64,000 nucleotides of DNA from Paraflavisolibacter caeni (GCF_025628885.1 NZ_JAOTIF010000008.1:62001-126000); one strand, 5' to 3'; shown: positions 1-8,117, counted from the stretch's first letter. Numbers and translations are program-made. Notes: generated by a model from the sequence alone, not told the origin.

Positions 1-31
1 ACAATCATTAAGGAAATAAGAAGTTCAATTA

Positions 32-713
32 TTAGATACCTTCCCGAAAGTTTTTGATACTGTTTTCTGTTAATGAACAATTTTCGAAAATAGCGGTAGT
101 GCCATTACCGATGGGACTTTGCGTACTTAGGCCTACCCATATAACATCAGGATAATTGTTTTTATAAAGCCTTGCCAGATTCCAGGTGACATTATCTATC
201 GAATAATAAAGACCAACAGTTTTTGTATCAGAGGTCACCTTCAAAAAAACGCTTTCATTGGTCAATATATCATGGTTGTTATCATCTGAAGTTTCTATTG
301 TTCTTACACTAACGACTCTTGTTCTTCCGCGTTCATCTTTTTCAAATGCAAATTTCTGCCATAATTTCTCAGTTGAAAAAATATAAAGTACACCTGCATC
401 ATAGGTTTCTTTAAAGGATGGTGTAACTTTAGCAGTCAATGTAAACGGCTTTTTATTATCTACCCTGGATAATAAAACCGGCGCGGAATTATTTGAGAAT
501 TTCCCACCGGGATCGTTAAAGTAGTCTTTTTTTGCTTCGAATCGTGAGCCGCTCATTTTCAAAACCATAAAGTCCTGCAGCATTATTGAGCGATTTGGTG
601 AAAGTTATTTTAGGCAGTTTGACCAGGCAATCGTCTCCCAACTGATCTTTGGTTTCTTTGCAACTACTCATTAACGTTATAATGCTTAAAAGTGTAAGGT
701 ATGCTATTCTCAT
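32..713 (-). pseudogene. DUF1349-type lipoprotein, frameshifted
   Basis: Two overlapping frames make one gene. The 5' frame begins at 713 with a lipoprotein signal (hydrophobic run ending in LMSSC) and a linker. The 3' frame carries a concanavalin-like beta-sandwich resembling DUF1349 (key segments KKDYFNDPGGKFSNNSAP, WQKFAFEKDE, WVGLSTQSP). The frames meet at a run of seven T at 527-533 (A7 in the gene). Removing one A joins ERLTIRSKK to DYFNDPGG as in intact relatives. The product would be a roughly 225-aa outer-membrane lipoprotein of unknown role; family members are often loosely linked to carbohydrate binding. The cause may be true decay, slippage-based switching or a homopolymer error in the assembly. 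Confidence 0.7.
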
Positions 714-819
714 ATGTACATTTCCTTTTTACTAAGGTAGTTTATTACATGTTAACTTAATTGGTAAGTATAGCATACATCCGAAGTTAAACTTAACCTT
801 ACTTGATAGCGGTTTGGTA

Positions 820-2163
820 TCAGGCATTTTGAAAGACATATTTATTCAAAAAATCATTTCGGAACTTACCCTTGGGATCAAATGCAGTTACCACCTTTTT
901 AAACTCTTCCAGTTTTTCATAACGGGAGGTTAGCACGTTAGGTGCCAGCGTGAATAGTTTTCCCCAATGTGGCCGAACGTGAAATGGAGAGAGTTCTTTT
1001 TCAATCAAAGGCAACAGTTTACTGACGGAAGGCCAATCCTGTTTCCAGGTAAAGTGAATGGCCACGGAAGCCTGCTGTCTACAAGGACTCATCCAAAAAT
1101 CGTCGGCGTCAATGGTGCGAATTTCAGAAATTAAAAGGTGGGGACCGATCTGTTTCCCTAATCTTTGAATGGCCTCAATGGCCTCTACGGCATTTTGGCG
1201 AGGAATAAAATATTCTGACTGCAATTCTTTGCCTGCGCTGGGTGTAAAGCCCATTTTAAAATGAGGGAGCCGTTCAAACCAGGGTCCCGGCACTCCCATT
1301 TGTTCCGTACAGTTTTCGGCAGAAAGTTCGGCAATGGGATGCAGGTTTATTGTGGCGGCTTTTGCCCCATAGAACTCCTGCCCGGGCTTATTATCCTCAT
1401 CCTCCCTGCTTTTGATCCAGACTTCGTTTATGGATTCAGTTTGCCAGTCGGTAAACAAACTGACACTATAGCCTGCCGACATGATCGCTTCAAAGTGCTC
1501 TTGGAGTTGGTTCATCGGCAGTTGGACAAAAACGTTTTGCCGCATTTCATAAGTAGGTTGAAGGGCAAGGGTAACTTGGGTAATCACGCCAAAGGCACCG
1601 AGCCCCACTACTGCAGCCAGGAACTGCTGCTCATCTTTTTCACGGGAAAGACGAACAATACTTCCATCAGCGGTCATCAATTCCAATGCCCGGACAGCCG
1701 TAGCCAGGTTGCCGTTCTTTACTCCTGAACCATGAGTAGCAGTAATAATAGAACCGGCAACAGAAATATGGGGTAATGAAGCCAGGTTGTGTAAGGCAAA
1801 ACCGTTTTGATGCAAGTAGGGAGCCAGCTCTCCATATTTCATGCCACCCTCTACGGTTACAGTGCGTGCTTGCGCATCCAATTCAATTACCTTATTTAAG
1901 TGTTTTGTAGCAAGAAGATGATATTTACTATCTGCAATCCGGTTGAAGCAATGGCGCGTGCCCAGGCTCTTTAGCTTGTTCTGTTTTTTTACCAGGCTTT
2001 GTACCTCTGCAACCGATTTGGGATAAGAAACTTTGTCCGTACTGTACTCGATATTACCCGCCCAGTTTTTTAGCCGGTCACCAGGCACCCAGTCAGTTAA
2101 AGGCGCAAGGGCACTTCCGGCTGTTACTTCTGAAGATAACTTTATAAATGTTCTTCTTTTCAT
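820..2163 (-). CDS. FAD-linked alditol/aldonolactone oxidase-like protein
   Basis: This is a VAO-family flavoenzyme of about 447 aa. I chose the ATG at 2163 because it opens with MKRRTFIKLSSEVTAGSAL, a Tat/Sec-like leader common for this family; the frame stays open upstream to 2274 without a better start. The FAD-binding half contains GTRHCFN, whose His (about residue 71) matches the histidine that binds FAD covalently in alditol oxidase, followed by the conserved THGSG. The C-terminal ALO domain has RPHWGKLF, the HWxK signature of D-arabinono-1,4-lactone and alditol oxidases. The family oxidises sugar alcohols or aldonolactones, often using O2. Exact substrate is not deducible. It stands alone, with no obvious operon partner. 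Confidence 0.85.
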   Translation of the reverse strand: MKRRTFIKLSSEVTAGSALAPLTDWVPGDRLKNWAGNIEYSTDKVSYPKSVAEVQSLVKKQNKLKSLGTRHCFNRIADSKYHLLATKHLNKVIELDAQARTVTVEGGMKYGELAPYLHQNGFALHNLASLPHISVAGSIITATHGSGVKNGNLATAVRALELMTADGSIVRLSREKDEQQFLAAVVGLGAFGVITQVTLALQPTYEMRQNVFVQLPMNQLQEHFEAIMSAGYSVSLFTDWQTESINEVWIKSREDEDNKPGQEFYGAKAATINLHPIAELSAENCTEQMGVPGPWFERLPHFKMGFTPSAGKELQSEYFIPRQNAVEAIEAIQRLGKQIGPHLLISEIRTIDADDFWMSPCRQQASVAIHFTWKQDWPSVSKLLPLIEKELSPFHVRPHWGKLFTLAPNVLTSRYEKLEEFKKVVTAFDPKGKFRNDFLNKYVFQNA

Positions 2164-2282
2164 GACTGGTTTGTTTAAGGGTGGAGTATGTGTAGTAACA
2201 AAATAGTGAAAAATGGTGAATGATGATTTAGCTAATCTGGCATGCTGATTGAACTTCAGAGGTTTGATTACCAATATAACTT

Positions 2283-2432
2283 ATGATACGTAAATTGAAA
2301 TCAGGGCAATACCGGCTCTATTCCCGGAAGAAAAACCCTAACACCAATAAGCGCAGGAACCTAGGAACTTTTGATACATTGGAAGACGCAAAAAGGCACG
2401 AAAGGGAAATACAATACTTTAAACGACATTAA
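2283..2432 (+). CDS. Small conserved basic protein (49 aa)
   Basis: The ATG at 2283 opens a 49-aa frame starting MIRKLKSGQYRLYSRKKNP, followed by a segment with RRNLGTFDT and ending HEREIQYFKRH. I recognise this pattern (KLKSGxxRLYSRKK, RRNLGTFDT, QYFKRH) as a small, highly basic protein widespread in bacteria. Its function is not known to me; nucleic-acid binding is only a guess from charge. It lies between the oxidase gene and the MFS remnant. Confidence 0.75.
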   Translation: MIRKLKSGQYRLYSRKKNPNTNKRRNLGTFDTLEDAKRHEREIQYFKRH

Positions 2433-2451
2433 ATGCTGCAGGTGGGGTGTA

Positions 2452-2849
2452 CGGTAAACGTTTATGACTGCAGCGCGTTTGCCATCAATAATCTTCATGT
2501 AACACCGGAGCAATTACCACTATTGTTTATGGTTGCAGGCATCAGCACATTGATCATCATGCCGGTAATAGGAAAGTTAAGCGACAAAAAAGACAAGTTC
2601 ACCATTTTTGCCCTCGCCTCTGTCTGGATGATGATCATGGTTATCATTTACACCAATCTTTCTGTAGTGCCATTCTGGTTTGTGATCATGATGAATATAT
2701 TTTTTATGATGGGGATCATGAGCCGCATGGTGCCTTCTATGGCATTGGTATCTGCCTTACCCAAATTGCAGGATCGCGGCGCCTTCATGAGTGTAAATTC
2801 ATCGTTGCAGCAAATAGCAGGAGGTTTCGCTGCAGTCGTTGGCGGCATG
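2452..2849 (+). pseudogene. Internally deleted, truncated copy of an MFS transporter gene
   Basis: Positions 2470-2849 match 33392-33771 of the intact MFS gene without indels. The first ~75 bp carry several substitutions and the remaining ~300 bp look identical. Just before it, 2452-2472 resembles the start region of the intact gene, including ATGACTGCA. About 718 bp between the start and the middle are missing. The junction falls on a shared GCA, so a microhomology deletion is likely, and it puts the start codon out of frame. The copy stops abruptly after the VVGGM codons. No functional transporter can be made from it. Confidence 0.85.
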
Positions 2850-2982
2850 TATTACGATGAGCACTAATGCAGCACTGTTATTGTTCCCTGTTCTCTTTGG
2901 ACAGTTGGGATTACGGCAGTAAAACTTATGGAGGGTAAAATGGCTTGCCTGCAATGATTTTCATTTAATATAACTTTTAAAG

Positions 2983-3048
2983 CATTATTTTATAATTTTT
3001 ATACAGCATTAAATTATAATTTTGCCTCAACATTAAATTATAATTTTA
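2983..3048. promoter_or_regulatory. Three 24-bp-spaced palindromic repeats upstream of the Fic gene
   Basis: Three direct repeats begin at 2983, 3007 and 3031, exactly 24 bp apart. Repeats 2 and 3 share CATTAAATTATAATTTT; repeat 1 is CATTATTTTATAATTTT. Repeats 2 and 3 contain the perfect palindrome AAATTATAATTT. Repeat 2 also includes TAATTTTG (3017-3024), which fits the Bacteroidota -7 box TAnnTTTG. The array ends 14 bp before the Fic start codon. This arrangement suggests a cooperative operator, possibly bound by the winged-helix N-terminus of the Fic protein itself. That link is inference. Confidence 0.65.
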
Positions 3049-3061
3049 ATACCCAATTAGT

Positions 3062-4609
3062 ATGGCAACACCTGCAGAAAGATTGGCGGATTCTCTTGAG
3101 GAACTTAGAAAGTTGCAGGAGGAAGGAAAAGTGGCCATCAAATCCGATGAATTATCAAGGACCCATAGAGAACGGCTTGTTGAAAATGGGTTTTTGAAGG
3201 AAGTAGTCAGGGGATGGTATATAATTAGCCGGCCCGATGAAAAGCCAGGGGATAGCACGTCATGGTATAGCAACTTCTGGCATTTCTGTTCAAGATTTCT
3301 GAATGAAAAATATAATGAGAATTGGTGTATATCTGCTGAACAATCTATCCAACTACATGCAGGTAACTGGAGTGTTCCCGCACAATTGATAATTAAATCT
3401 CCTGAAGCTAATAATTTTAAGACTGAACTTCTGTATGGCACATCCTTGTTCAGTATGAAATCACAACTTCCGGTCAAAAGAGAAACTACGGTGGTGGAAG
3501 GTGTGCGGATGCTTACTTTGCCGGCATCATTGATTCATTGCTCTGCCAACACCTATACACAAAACGAGACCGATGTAAGAACTGCCCTTTCGCTGGTTGC
3601 TGATGCTTCCGAAATATTAAGTCTTTTATTAGATGGTGGTCACAGTACCATTGCCGGACGATTGGTAGGAGCATTTAGAAATAATGGGCAGGAAAGGATA
3701 GCCGATGATATTCTGAAAACAATGAAATCGGCTGGCTTTGATATTCGGGAAACTGATCCGTTTGAAAGTAAACTAGAAATAAAATTATCGGTACGTGAAA
3801 AATCGCCTTATGTAAACCGGATTAAATTGATGTGGCATCAAATGCGTATGCCAGTTATAGAGATTCTTCCAAAGGCTCCCGGTCTTCCATCAGATAAGGA
3901 TGCCTATCTCAAAAAAGTTGAAGAAATTTATTTAACCGATGCATACCATTCACTTTCCATAGAAAAATATCGGGTCACACCCGAATTGATTGAGCGGGTG
4001 CGTACAGGAGCCTGGAACCATTATGAAAACGAAGAAGACAGAAAACAACGGGATGCAATGGCCGCCCGGGGTTACTGGCAAGCTTTTCAACAGGTCGAAA
4101 ATAGTATTCGGAAAATACTTAATGGAGAAAATCCCGGAGAGGTGGCAGACTCAGATCATGGAGATTGGTATAGGGAGTTATTTGCACCAAGTGTAACAGC
4201 AGGCCTGTTAAAACCTTCTGATCTGGCTGGTTATAGAAAACACCAGGTTTATATTGGCAAATCGAAGCATGTTCCATTAAACAAGGATGCCGTAAGAGAA
4301 GCAATGCCTGCGCTATTTGAAATGCTAAAGCAGGAGCCGGAGGCATCTGTGCGTGCTGTTCTTGGTCATTTCATTTTTGTTTTTATACATCCTTATATGG
4401 ATGGCAATGGTCGCATGGGTCGCTTTTTAATGAATGTTATGTTGGCCTCGGGGGGATATCCCTGGACTGTAATACCGGTAGAAGCAAGAGCCACTTATAT
4501 GGAAGCACTTGAAAGCGCAAGTGTTGGGCAGGATATCAAACCATTTGCAAAGTTTTTGGAGTACCTCGTAGCTCAAAGCTTAAAAGGTACTCCAGTTGCG
4601 AAAATATAA
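3062..4609 (+). CDS. Fic family AMP-transferase with AbiEi-like N-terminal domain
   Basis: A 515-aa protein. Residues ~1-230 resemble the AbiEi antitoxin / winged-helix regulator family: a DELSRTHRERLVENGFLKEVVRGWY helix-turn-helix-like segment, then a core with ISAEQSIQLHAGNWSVP. Residues ~280-510 form the Fic domain, with the catalytic loop HPYMDGNGRMGR (His about residue 443), so AMP transfer to a protein Tyr/Ser/Thr is expected. Upstream of the Fic core, SLSIEKYR matches the inhibitory (S/T)xxxE(G/N) motif of class II Fic proteins except that Lys replaces Gly/Asn. Toxin-like enzyme, inhibitory helix and a DNA-binding-like domain are thus on one chain. The repeats at 2983-3048 make autoregulation plausible. 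Start: first ATG after the repeats. Confidence 0.88.
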   Translation: MATPAERLADSLEELRKLQEEGKVAIKSDELSRTHRERLVENGFLKEVVRGWYIISRPDEKPGDSTSWYSNFWHFCSRFLNEKYNENWCISAEQSIQLHAGNWSVPAQLIIKSPEANNFKTELLYGTSLFSMKSQLPVKRETTVVEGVRMLTLPASLIHCSANTYTQNETDVRTALSLVADASEILSLLLDGGHSTIAGRLVGAFRNNGQERIADDILKTMKSAGFDIRETDPFESKLEIKLSVREKSPYVNRIKLMWHQMRMPVIEILPKAPGLPSDKDAYLKKVEEIYLTDAYHSLSIEKYRVTPELIERVRTGAWNHYENEEDRKQRDAMAARGYWQAFQQVENSIRKILNGENPGEVADSDHGDWYRELFAPSVTAGLLKPSDLAGYRKHQVYIGKSKHVPLNKDAVREAMPALFEMLKQEPEASVRAVLGHFIFVFIHPYMDGNGRMGRFLMNVMLASGGYPWTVIPVEARATYMEALESASVGQDIKPFAKFLEYLVAQSLKGTPVAKI

Positions 4610-4663
4610 TAAACGCCATGCGTCAATTGCCTTAAAGCTCCTTTTGGGATAAAGTTCATGGAG

Positions 4664-4739
4664 AAATTCTTGCGCTTTTGTGTTGTTCATGGCTATAGAT
4701 TTATTGAAGTTAAACAATCAAGCAAAGTATCTGTACCAG
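4664..4739 (-). pseudogene. 5' remnant of a DinB-family gene
   Basis: The minus strand at 4681-4739 matches the upstream/start region of the intact DinB gene (36211-36268) at about 80 % with one indel. It includes the start codon (4688-4690) and the leader reading GAAGTTAA...TTTATTG in both. The first codons read MNNTKAQEFLHEL, against MGNTKSQDYLQEL in the intact gene. Similarity stops near 4664. This is a fossil of a paralogue, not a gene. Confidence 0.65.
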
Positions 4740-4776
4740 GAAGGAGATTAAAGAGATCTGCTTTTATAAGAATGAA

Positions 4777-4831
4777 TTGCCCCTTTACTGCCCCTTTGCA
4801 AGCCTTTTTGCCCCTTTACTGCCCCTTTGCA
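4777..4831. repeat. 24-bp direct repeat across the end of the AlbA_2 gene
   Basis: Two perfect 24-bp copies at 4777-4800 and 4808-4831 are separated by 7 bp. Each is itself two near-identical 11-bp units (TGCCCCTTTAC and TGCCCCTTTGC). The stop codon of the AlbA_2-domain gene (4785-4787) lies in the first copy. The 31-bp shift is not a multiple of three, so gain or loss of a unit would change the C-terminus. Confidence 0.85.
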
Positions 4832-6146
4832 GCATATACGAAGTACCTTTACCAGTTGTCCCAATTTTAGTAACCAAACCTTTCTCCATGAGCAATTGGA
4901 GGTCGTTTGTAGCAGTTCTTTTGGAAACTTTTAATAATTCCTGATATTGGGTATTAGTGATACTGTCATTTTGTTTTATAAAAAGAAGAGCTTCAATTAG
5001 ACGCCTTTCCAAACCAAGCTGCTGCAGATAGGTTTCTGTATAAATATCCTTTTGAAAGGTTACCTGAATACCCCCAGCCAATTCTTCTATAATGGGCTCA
5101 GGTAGTCCAGCGGCAGCACAGGCCTCAATCATTTTGGTAATGCCACGGCCCCAGGCTTCAATATATCCAGCCTTAAAGAAGATTTCAGCAATGTTTTTAT
5201 TCCGGGGCTTTGATGGATGTTTTGATTTTAATTGTTCGATACTTAGTTCATCCGGCAGCGAACCAGGATTCCAAAGAATCAGCTTGTCATCATAGACACT
5301 GAGTTGGATAAAAGTATCGGTATAATCCTTATGCACAATGGCATTCAATATGGCTTCCCTGAGGGCTGGCTCGGGGTATTCCAGTTGTTCCAGACGCTCA
5401 AGGCCTTTATAGGAAATAGAGGCAACAAGGTATTTAGAGCGTAGCACTTCGATGACCTTATCTGCCATGGTTAAGATATTGCCTTCTATTACATCCTGAA
5501 AGCGCAGGTCATGGTCAGAAGTGCCAAAGCGGCCAATCTTAAAATAAGCGGTGGTAAAATACTTCTTTGGCTTTTTACCAAACAGCAGAATGGCTGCACT
5601 TTTTAGCCGGCCTTCCTCATTGAACAGTTCCAGGTTCTCCAGCAAACTTTTTAGATCGTCAGAGGCAGCATCCGGGGAAATGCGTCCTTTGTCCAGTGCT
5701 CTTTTTAAAAAGAATTGAACAGAGGCTTCGTCTATGTCTTCTAAGGTGGTGTTCTGCATCGGAATATCATCCCAGCTTTTACCCATCTTTTTTAAAATGA
5801 ATCGATGCAAGTGCTGTCCTTTCAGCTCCTGCTTGGTGCTTCCGCTCCGGTAGTGATAGCTGCCATGGTAGGAAATGGGCACATCGCTAGTGGGCACAAC
5901 AATTTCCAGGTAATGTTTTCCTTCTTTTTTGTGCAGGTTTACATCTACCACCAAGCCAAGATGGGTAATGGATTTGTTGGGAATATCTTCCAGAAGCTTT
6001 TTGCAATCAGTAATGCCTTTTACTGCTCCTTTATCATCTATGCCTATATAAATTTTTCCACCCTGCGCATTGGCGAAGCCGCAAATCCATTTCAGGTATT
6101 CATCCCGCCATGATTCTTTGTATTCTATATTCTGATGTTCAGGCAT
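4785..6146 (-). CDS. AlbA_2/Schlafen-like domain putative regulator or ATPase
   Basis: A 453-aa protein. The N-terminal AlbA_2 (divergent AAA-4, Schlafen-like) domain shows EYKESWRDEYLKWICGFANA followed by GGKIYIGIDDKG (residues ~8-45). Residues ~255-370 carry a C-terminal ATP-binding-like region with REAILNAIVHKDYT and WGRGITKMIEAC. Residues ~375-440 look like a winged helix (ITNTQYQELLKVSKRTATND). Such proteins are annotated as transcriptional regulators or RNA/DNA-binding proteins and are frequent near mobile and defence genes. The last residues are encoded by the 24-bp repeat, which may have changed the C-terminus. The inverted repeats upstream suggest self-regulation. Biochemical role is unknown. 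Confidence 0.82.
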   Translation of the reverse strand: MPEHQNIEYKESWRDEYLKWICGFANAQGGKIYIGIDDKGAVKGITDCKKLLEDIPNKSITHLGLVVDVNLHKKEGKHYLEIVVPTSDVPISYHGSYHYRSGSTKQELKGQHLHRFILKKMGKSWDDIPMQNTTLEDIDEASVQFFLKRALDKGRISPDAASDDLKSLLENLELFNEEGRLKSAAILLFGKKPKKYFTTAYFKIGRFGTSDHDLRFQDVIEGNILTMADKVIEVLRSKYLVASISYKGLERLEQLEYPEPALREAILNAIVHKDYTDTFIQLSVYDDKLILWNPGSLPDELSIEQLKSKHPSKPRNKNIAEIFFKAGYIEAWGRGITKMIEACAAAGLPEPIIEELAGGIQVTFQKDIYTETYLQQLGLERRLIEALLFIKQNDSITNTQYQELLKVSKRTATNDLQLLMEKGLVTKIGTTGKGTSYMLQRGSKGAKRLAKGQ

Positions 6147-6187
6147 AGCTCCAAAGTAATGAAAAGGAAAATAGGAAAACGGAAATT

Positions 6188-6234
6188 ATTATCGCTCCTG
6201 TATAAGCGATAATTTTTGCAACAAGCAGTTGCAA
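6188..6234. promoter_or_regulatory. Two adjacent inverted repeats upstream of the AlbA_2 gene
   Basis: ATTATCGCT (6188-6196) pairs with AGCGATAAT (6205-6213), and TTGCAAC (6216-6222) pairs with GTTGCAA (6228-6234). Both sit 40-90 bp upstream of the start at 6146. They could be operators for the gene's winged-helix product, or form a hairpin. There is no T-run typical of a terminator for either strand beyond five T after the first hairpin. Confidence 0.5.
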
Positions 6235-6303
6235 GATTTCAGCTGGGTTAACTGGTAGGCTTAATTATTTAGGTAATTAGAATAGAAAAATGATGACAGC
6301 CAT

Positions 6304-6545
6304 TTACCATGATTTGCAATGTTTTAGTGATAACTTAGAACCAATTGATTTACAATACCCTTTACAGTCCAGCATGGAGTCGCTTGCGTAACAGTTCGAA
6401 TGGGTTTTATAATACACCTGCAAGGAAGGGGTTTTGTCCTCGTGAAAGGGGCAGTGCAATCGCAGGTGTTTATCCGACTTCAGTCCGTAATGCTGCAACA
6501 CCTGGGCAAGGGCAAGCTGCGTTTGATGTCGGTGATCTCGATCAG
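6304..6545 (-). pseudogene. Fragment of CHC2 zinc-finger (DNA primase-like) gene
   Basis: The minus strand reads IEITDIKRSL, then after a frameshift QVLQHYGLKSDKHLRLHCPF and HEDKTPSLQVYYKTH. This matches the CHC2 zinc-binding N-terminus of primase-like proteins carried by Bacteroidota mobile elements. The second pair of zinc ligands is scrambled, and the frame ends at 6304 without the Toprim part. It is a dead remnant of a mobile element. Confidence 0.75.
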
Positions 6546-6633
6546 AAAACTATTTTTGGTCTTTTTGACAAGTGCAAAACAAAATACTAAATATCATTTT
6601 GACAATTTAATTTTATCAAAAAGAACACTATTC

Positions 6634-6663
6634 TTTCTAAAAAGGTCAGCCTGACTACTTTTG
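6634..6663 (+). promoter_or_regulatory. Putative promoter of the XRE pseudogene
   Basis: TACTTTTG at 6656-6663 matches the Bacteroidota -7 consensus TAnnTTTG exactly. A near-consensus TTTC lies at 6634-6637, 18 bp upstream. The broken XRE reading frame starts about 40 bp downstream at 6703. Confidence 0.45.
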
Positions 6664-6702
6664 CAGAAGTTAACTGTAGAACTCAAAGCAAACCTCTACA
6701 AC

Positions 6703-7055
6703 ATGCACATCGGCAAAAACATCAAAAAGATCAGGGAATAAAAAGCATCCTGCAAAAAGAAGTGGCCACCGCAGCCGGCATCCACGCCTCCAACTACTCC
6801 AAAATCGCAAAAGGGGAACGGAAACCTTCCATTGAGGCCCTGGATAAAATCGCAAAGCTCTTTGGCATGACCGTGGACGAGGTGATCCACTTTGAAGGCA
6901 AGGTGCCCATGGAAGTGAAGATCAAAGACAAAACCGTTTCAGAAAAACTACAACTCATTGACCAACTCGAGCAGGCCATCTTCCGCATCATCGAAGGCAT
7001 GCTCACCAAAACCAAATTCAAAGACTTCTTCCAAAAAAATGTAGCAGCACTATAA
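6703..7055 (+). pseudogene. XRE-family helix-turn-helix regulator, frameshifted
   Basis: The natural start at 6703 gives MHIGKNIKKIRE and then a stop. Restoring one A near 6738 continues into KSILQKEVATAAGIHASNYS and KIAKGERKPSIEALDKIAKL, a standard Cro/C1-type HTH. The tail reads VSEKLQLIDQLEQ, then FRIIEGMLTKTKFKDFF. The acidic stretch usually found between these parts in relatives looks shortened, suggesting a second small deletion. With the neighbouring primase fragment it marks a decayed mobile or phage-like island. Confidence 0.7.
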
Positions 7056-7064
7056 AAAGAAAAA

Positions 7065-7090
7065 TGTCCGGAGTCATATACATCCGGACA
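7065..7090 (+). terminator. Hairpin downstream of the XRE pseudogene
   Basis: TGTCCGGA (7065-7072) and TCCGGACA (7083-7090) form a perfect 8-bp stem with a 10-nt loop. It sits 10 bp after the XRE stop and follows an A-rich stretch. There is no strong T-run, so termination efficiency is uncertain. Confidence 0.5.
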
Positions 7091-7155
7091 ATAGCGTTTA
7101 CTATTTATAGAACACTACCGATAGCTGAAACTACTCAACTTAATGCCAAATCATA

Positions 7156-7676
7156 TTACTTTGGTGATTTTTCATTCGTAACTAATCGCCATCCATGATC
7201 GAGTTTTTGTTTTGCATATTTGCCTACATAAAAAGTTCCAACCTTTATAAATTCTTTCTTAATTAAAGTTGATAAAAGCTTAAAAAATATTATTGAATGT
7301 TCATTCTCAGATATTGTCCCAATTGAACCCGCAATTAAAATACCCTCTTTAAATATACCTCCTTTTTCAATAACAATGCTTTGCGGATTCTGCATCTGAT
7401 CAACTGCAAACTTCAAGCCTCCTTTTTTTGAGGAATTTCTCTAATGTTTATCCTTACCTCTTTAGGCAATATCAAAAAACTGTCTATTTGATTCCAATCT
7501 CCATTTGATACACAACCCAAATTTTTATATTCAGACATCGAATTGAACTTAGGTGTTAACGAGTCATCAAACATACCTGTCTGAAAATATTGAACAGTCT
7601 AAGAATTTTCAAATTTTTGAATTACAGATTGAATATCTGAAGCAGCAGCGAAAAAAAATATTTGTTTGCTTTTCAT
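7156..7676 (-). pseudogene. Immunity-like small protein, disrupted
   Basis: A start at 7676 opens MKSKQIFFFAAASDIQSVIQ. The frame hits a TAG after KFENS, then resumes with TVQYFQTGMFDDSLTP and NLGCVSNGDWNQIDSF. A run of seven A (around 7424-7430) then shifts the frame; adding one A leads into GGLKFAVDQMQNPQS and ends VTNEKSPK. The reconstructed protein is about 173 aa and belongs to a conserved soluble family I recognise only as hypothetical. It begins 3 nt after the stop of the orphan Rhs-tip toxin, the usual place for an immunity gene. One nonsense codon plus one frameshift make real decay likely. Confidence 0.65.
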
Positions 7677-7679
7677 TGT

Positions 7680-8104
7680 TTATCTCTTTGGAATTAAAAG
7701 TAAATGATCACCAGGTGTTTGCTGTCTTATTCTTGCTGCATTACGAAGCTCTCTTGCTGTTAGCTTTCCATTTTTGTAAACATCAACTGTATTTATTCTT
7801 AGTGTTCTCCCGTCTTTTACTGCAGTGATATCTACATATGACCCACCCTTTCTTCTACCCCCAAAGGCTTTACTACCGGATCAGTAGAATGCCACCTTCC
7901 TAAGCGTGGATCGTAGATTCTTCCTCCAAAGTCTAAACTATTCCCATCTCCTTTCACTTCATTGTCATTCTCCTTTCCATTAAAGCCATATCGATAATAC
8001 TTTTCTAACCCTCTTGCATTCGCTGGGTTTTCAATATCATTTATTCCATTATACGCCGGTGTCACAATAGTAATAATATCTGATTGCAGCGGATTCTTAA
8101 TTGA
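7680..8104 (-). pseudogene. Orphan Rhs core end with toxin-like C-terminal tip, frameshifted
   Basis: From 8104 the frame reads an Rhs core end: YRYGFNGKENDNEVKG, RIYDPRLGRWHSTDP. It has no start region, only the last ~80 codons before the tip. At a run of five C (7858-7862) one base appears to be missing. Adding it fuses WHSTDPVVKPL to GRRKGGSYVDIT, RTLRINTVDVYKNGKLTARE and GDHLLLIPKR. I recognise this module as a recurring C-terminal domain of bacterial polymorphic toxins; its activity is not known to me. The layout is the classic orphan tip left downstream of an intact Rhs gene after tip exchange. Confidence 0.7.
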
Positions 8105-8117
8105 TTACACCAGACCT

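Noticed and set aside
4658-4870. A 70-aa open frame on the plus strand
   Set aside because: It crosses the DinB scrap, the 24-bp repeats and the end of the AlbA_2 gene, and shows no protein-like features.
7553-7828. A 91-aa plus-strand frame
   Set aside because: It is antisense to the reconstructed toxin tip and immunity-like protein, which have recognisable sequence.
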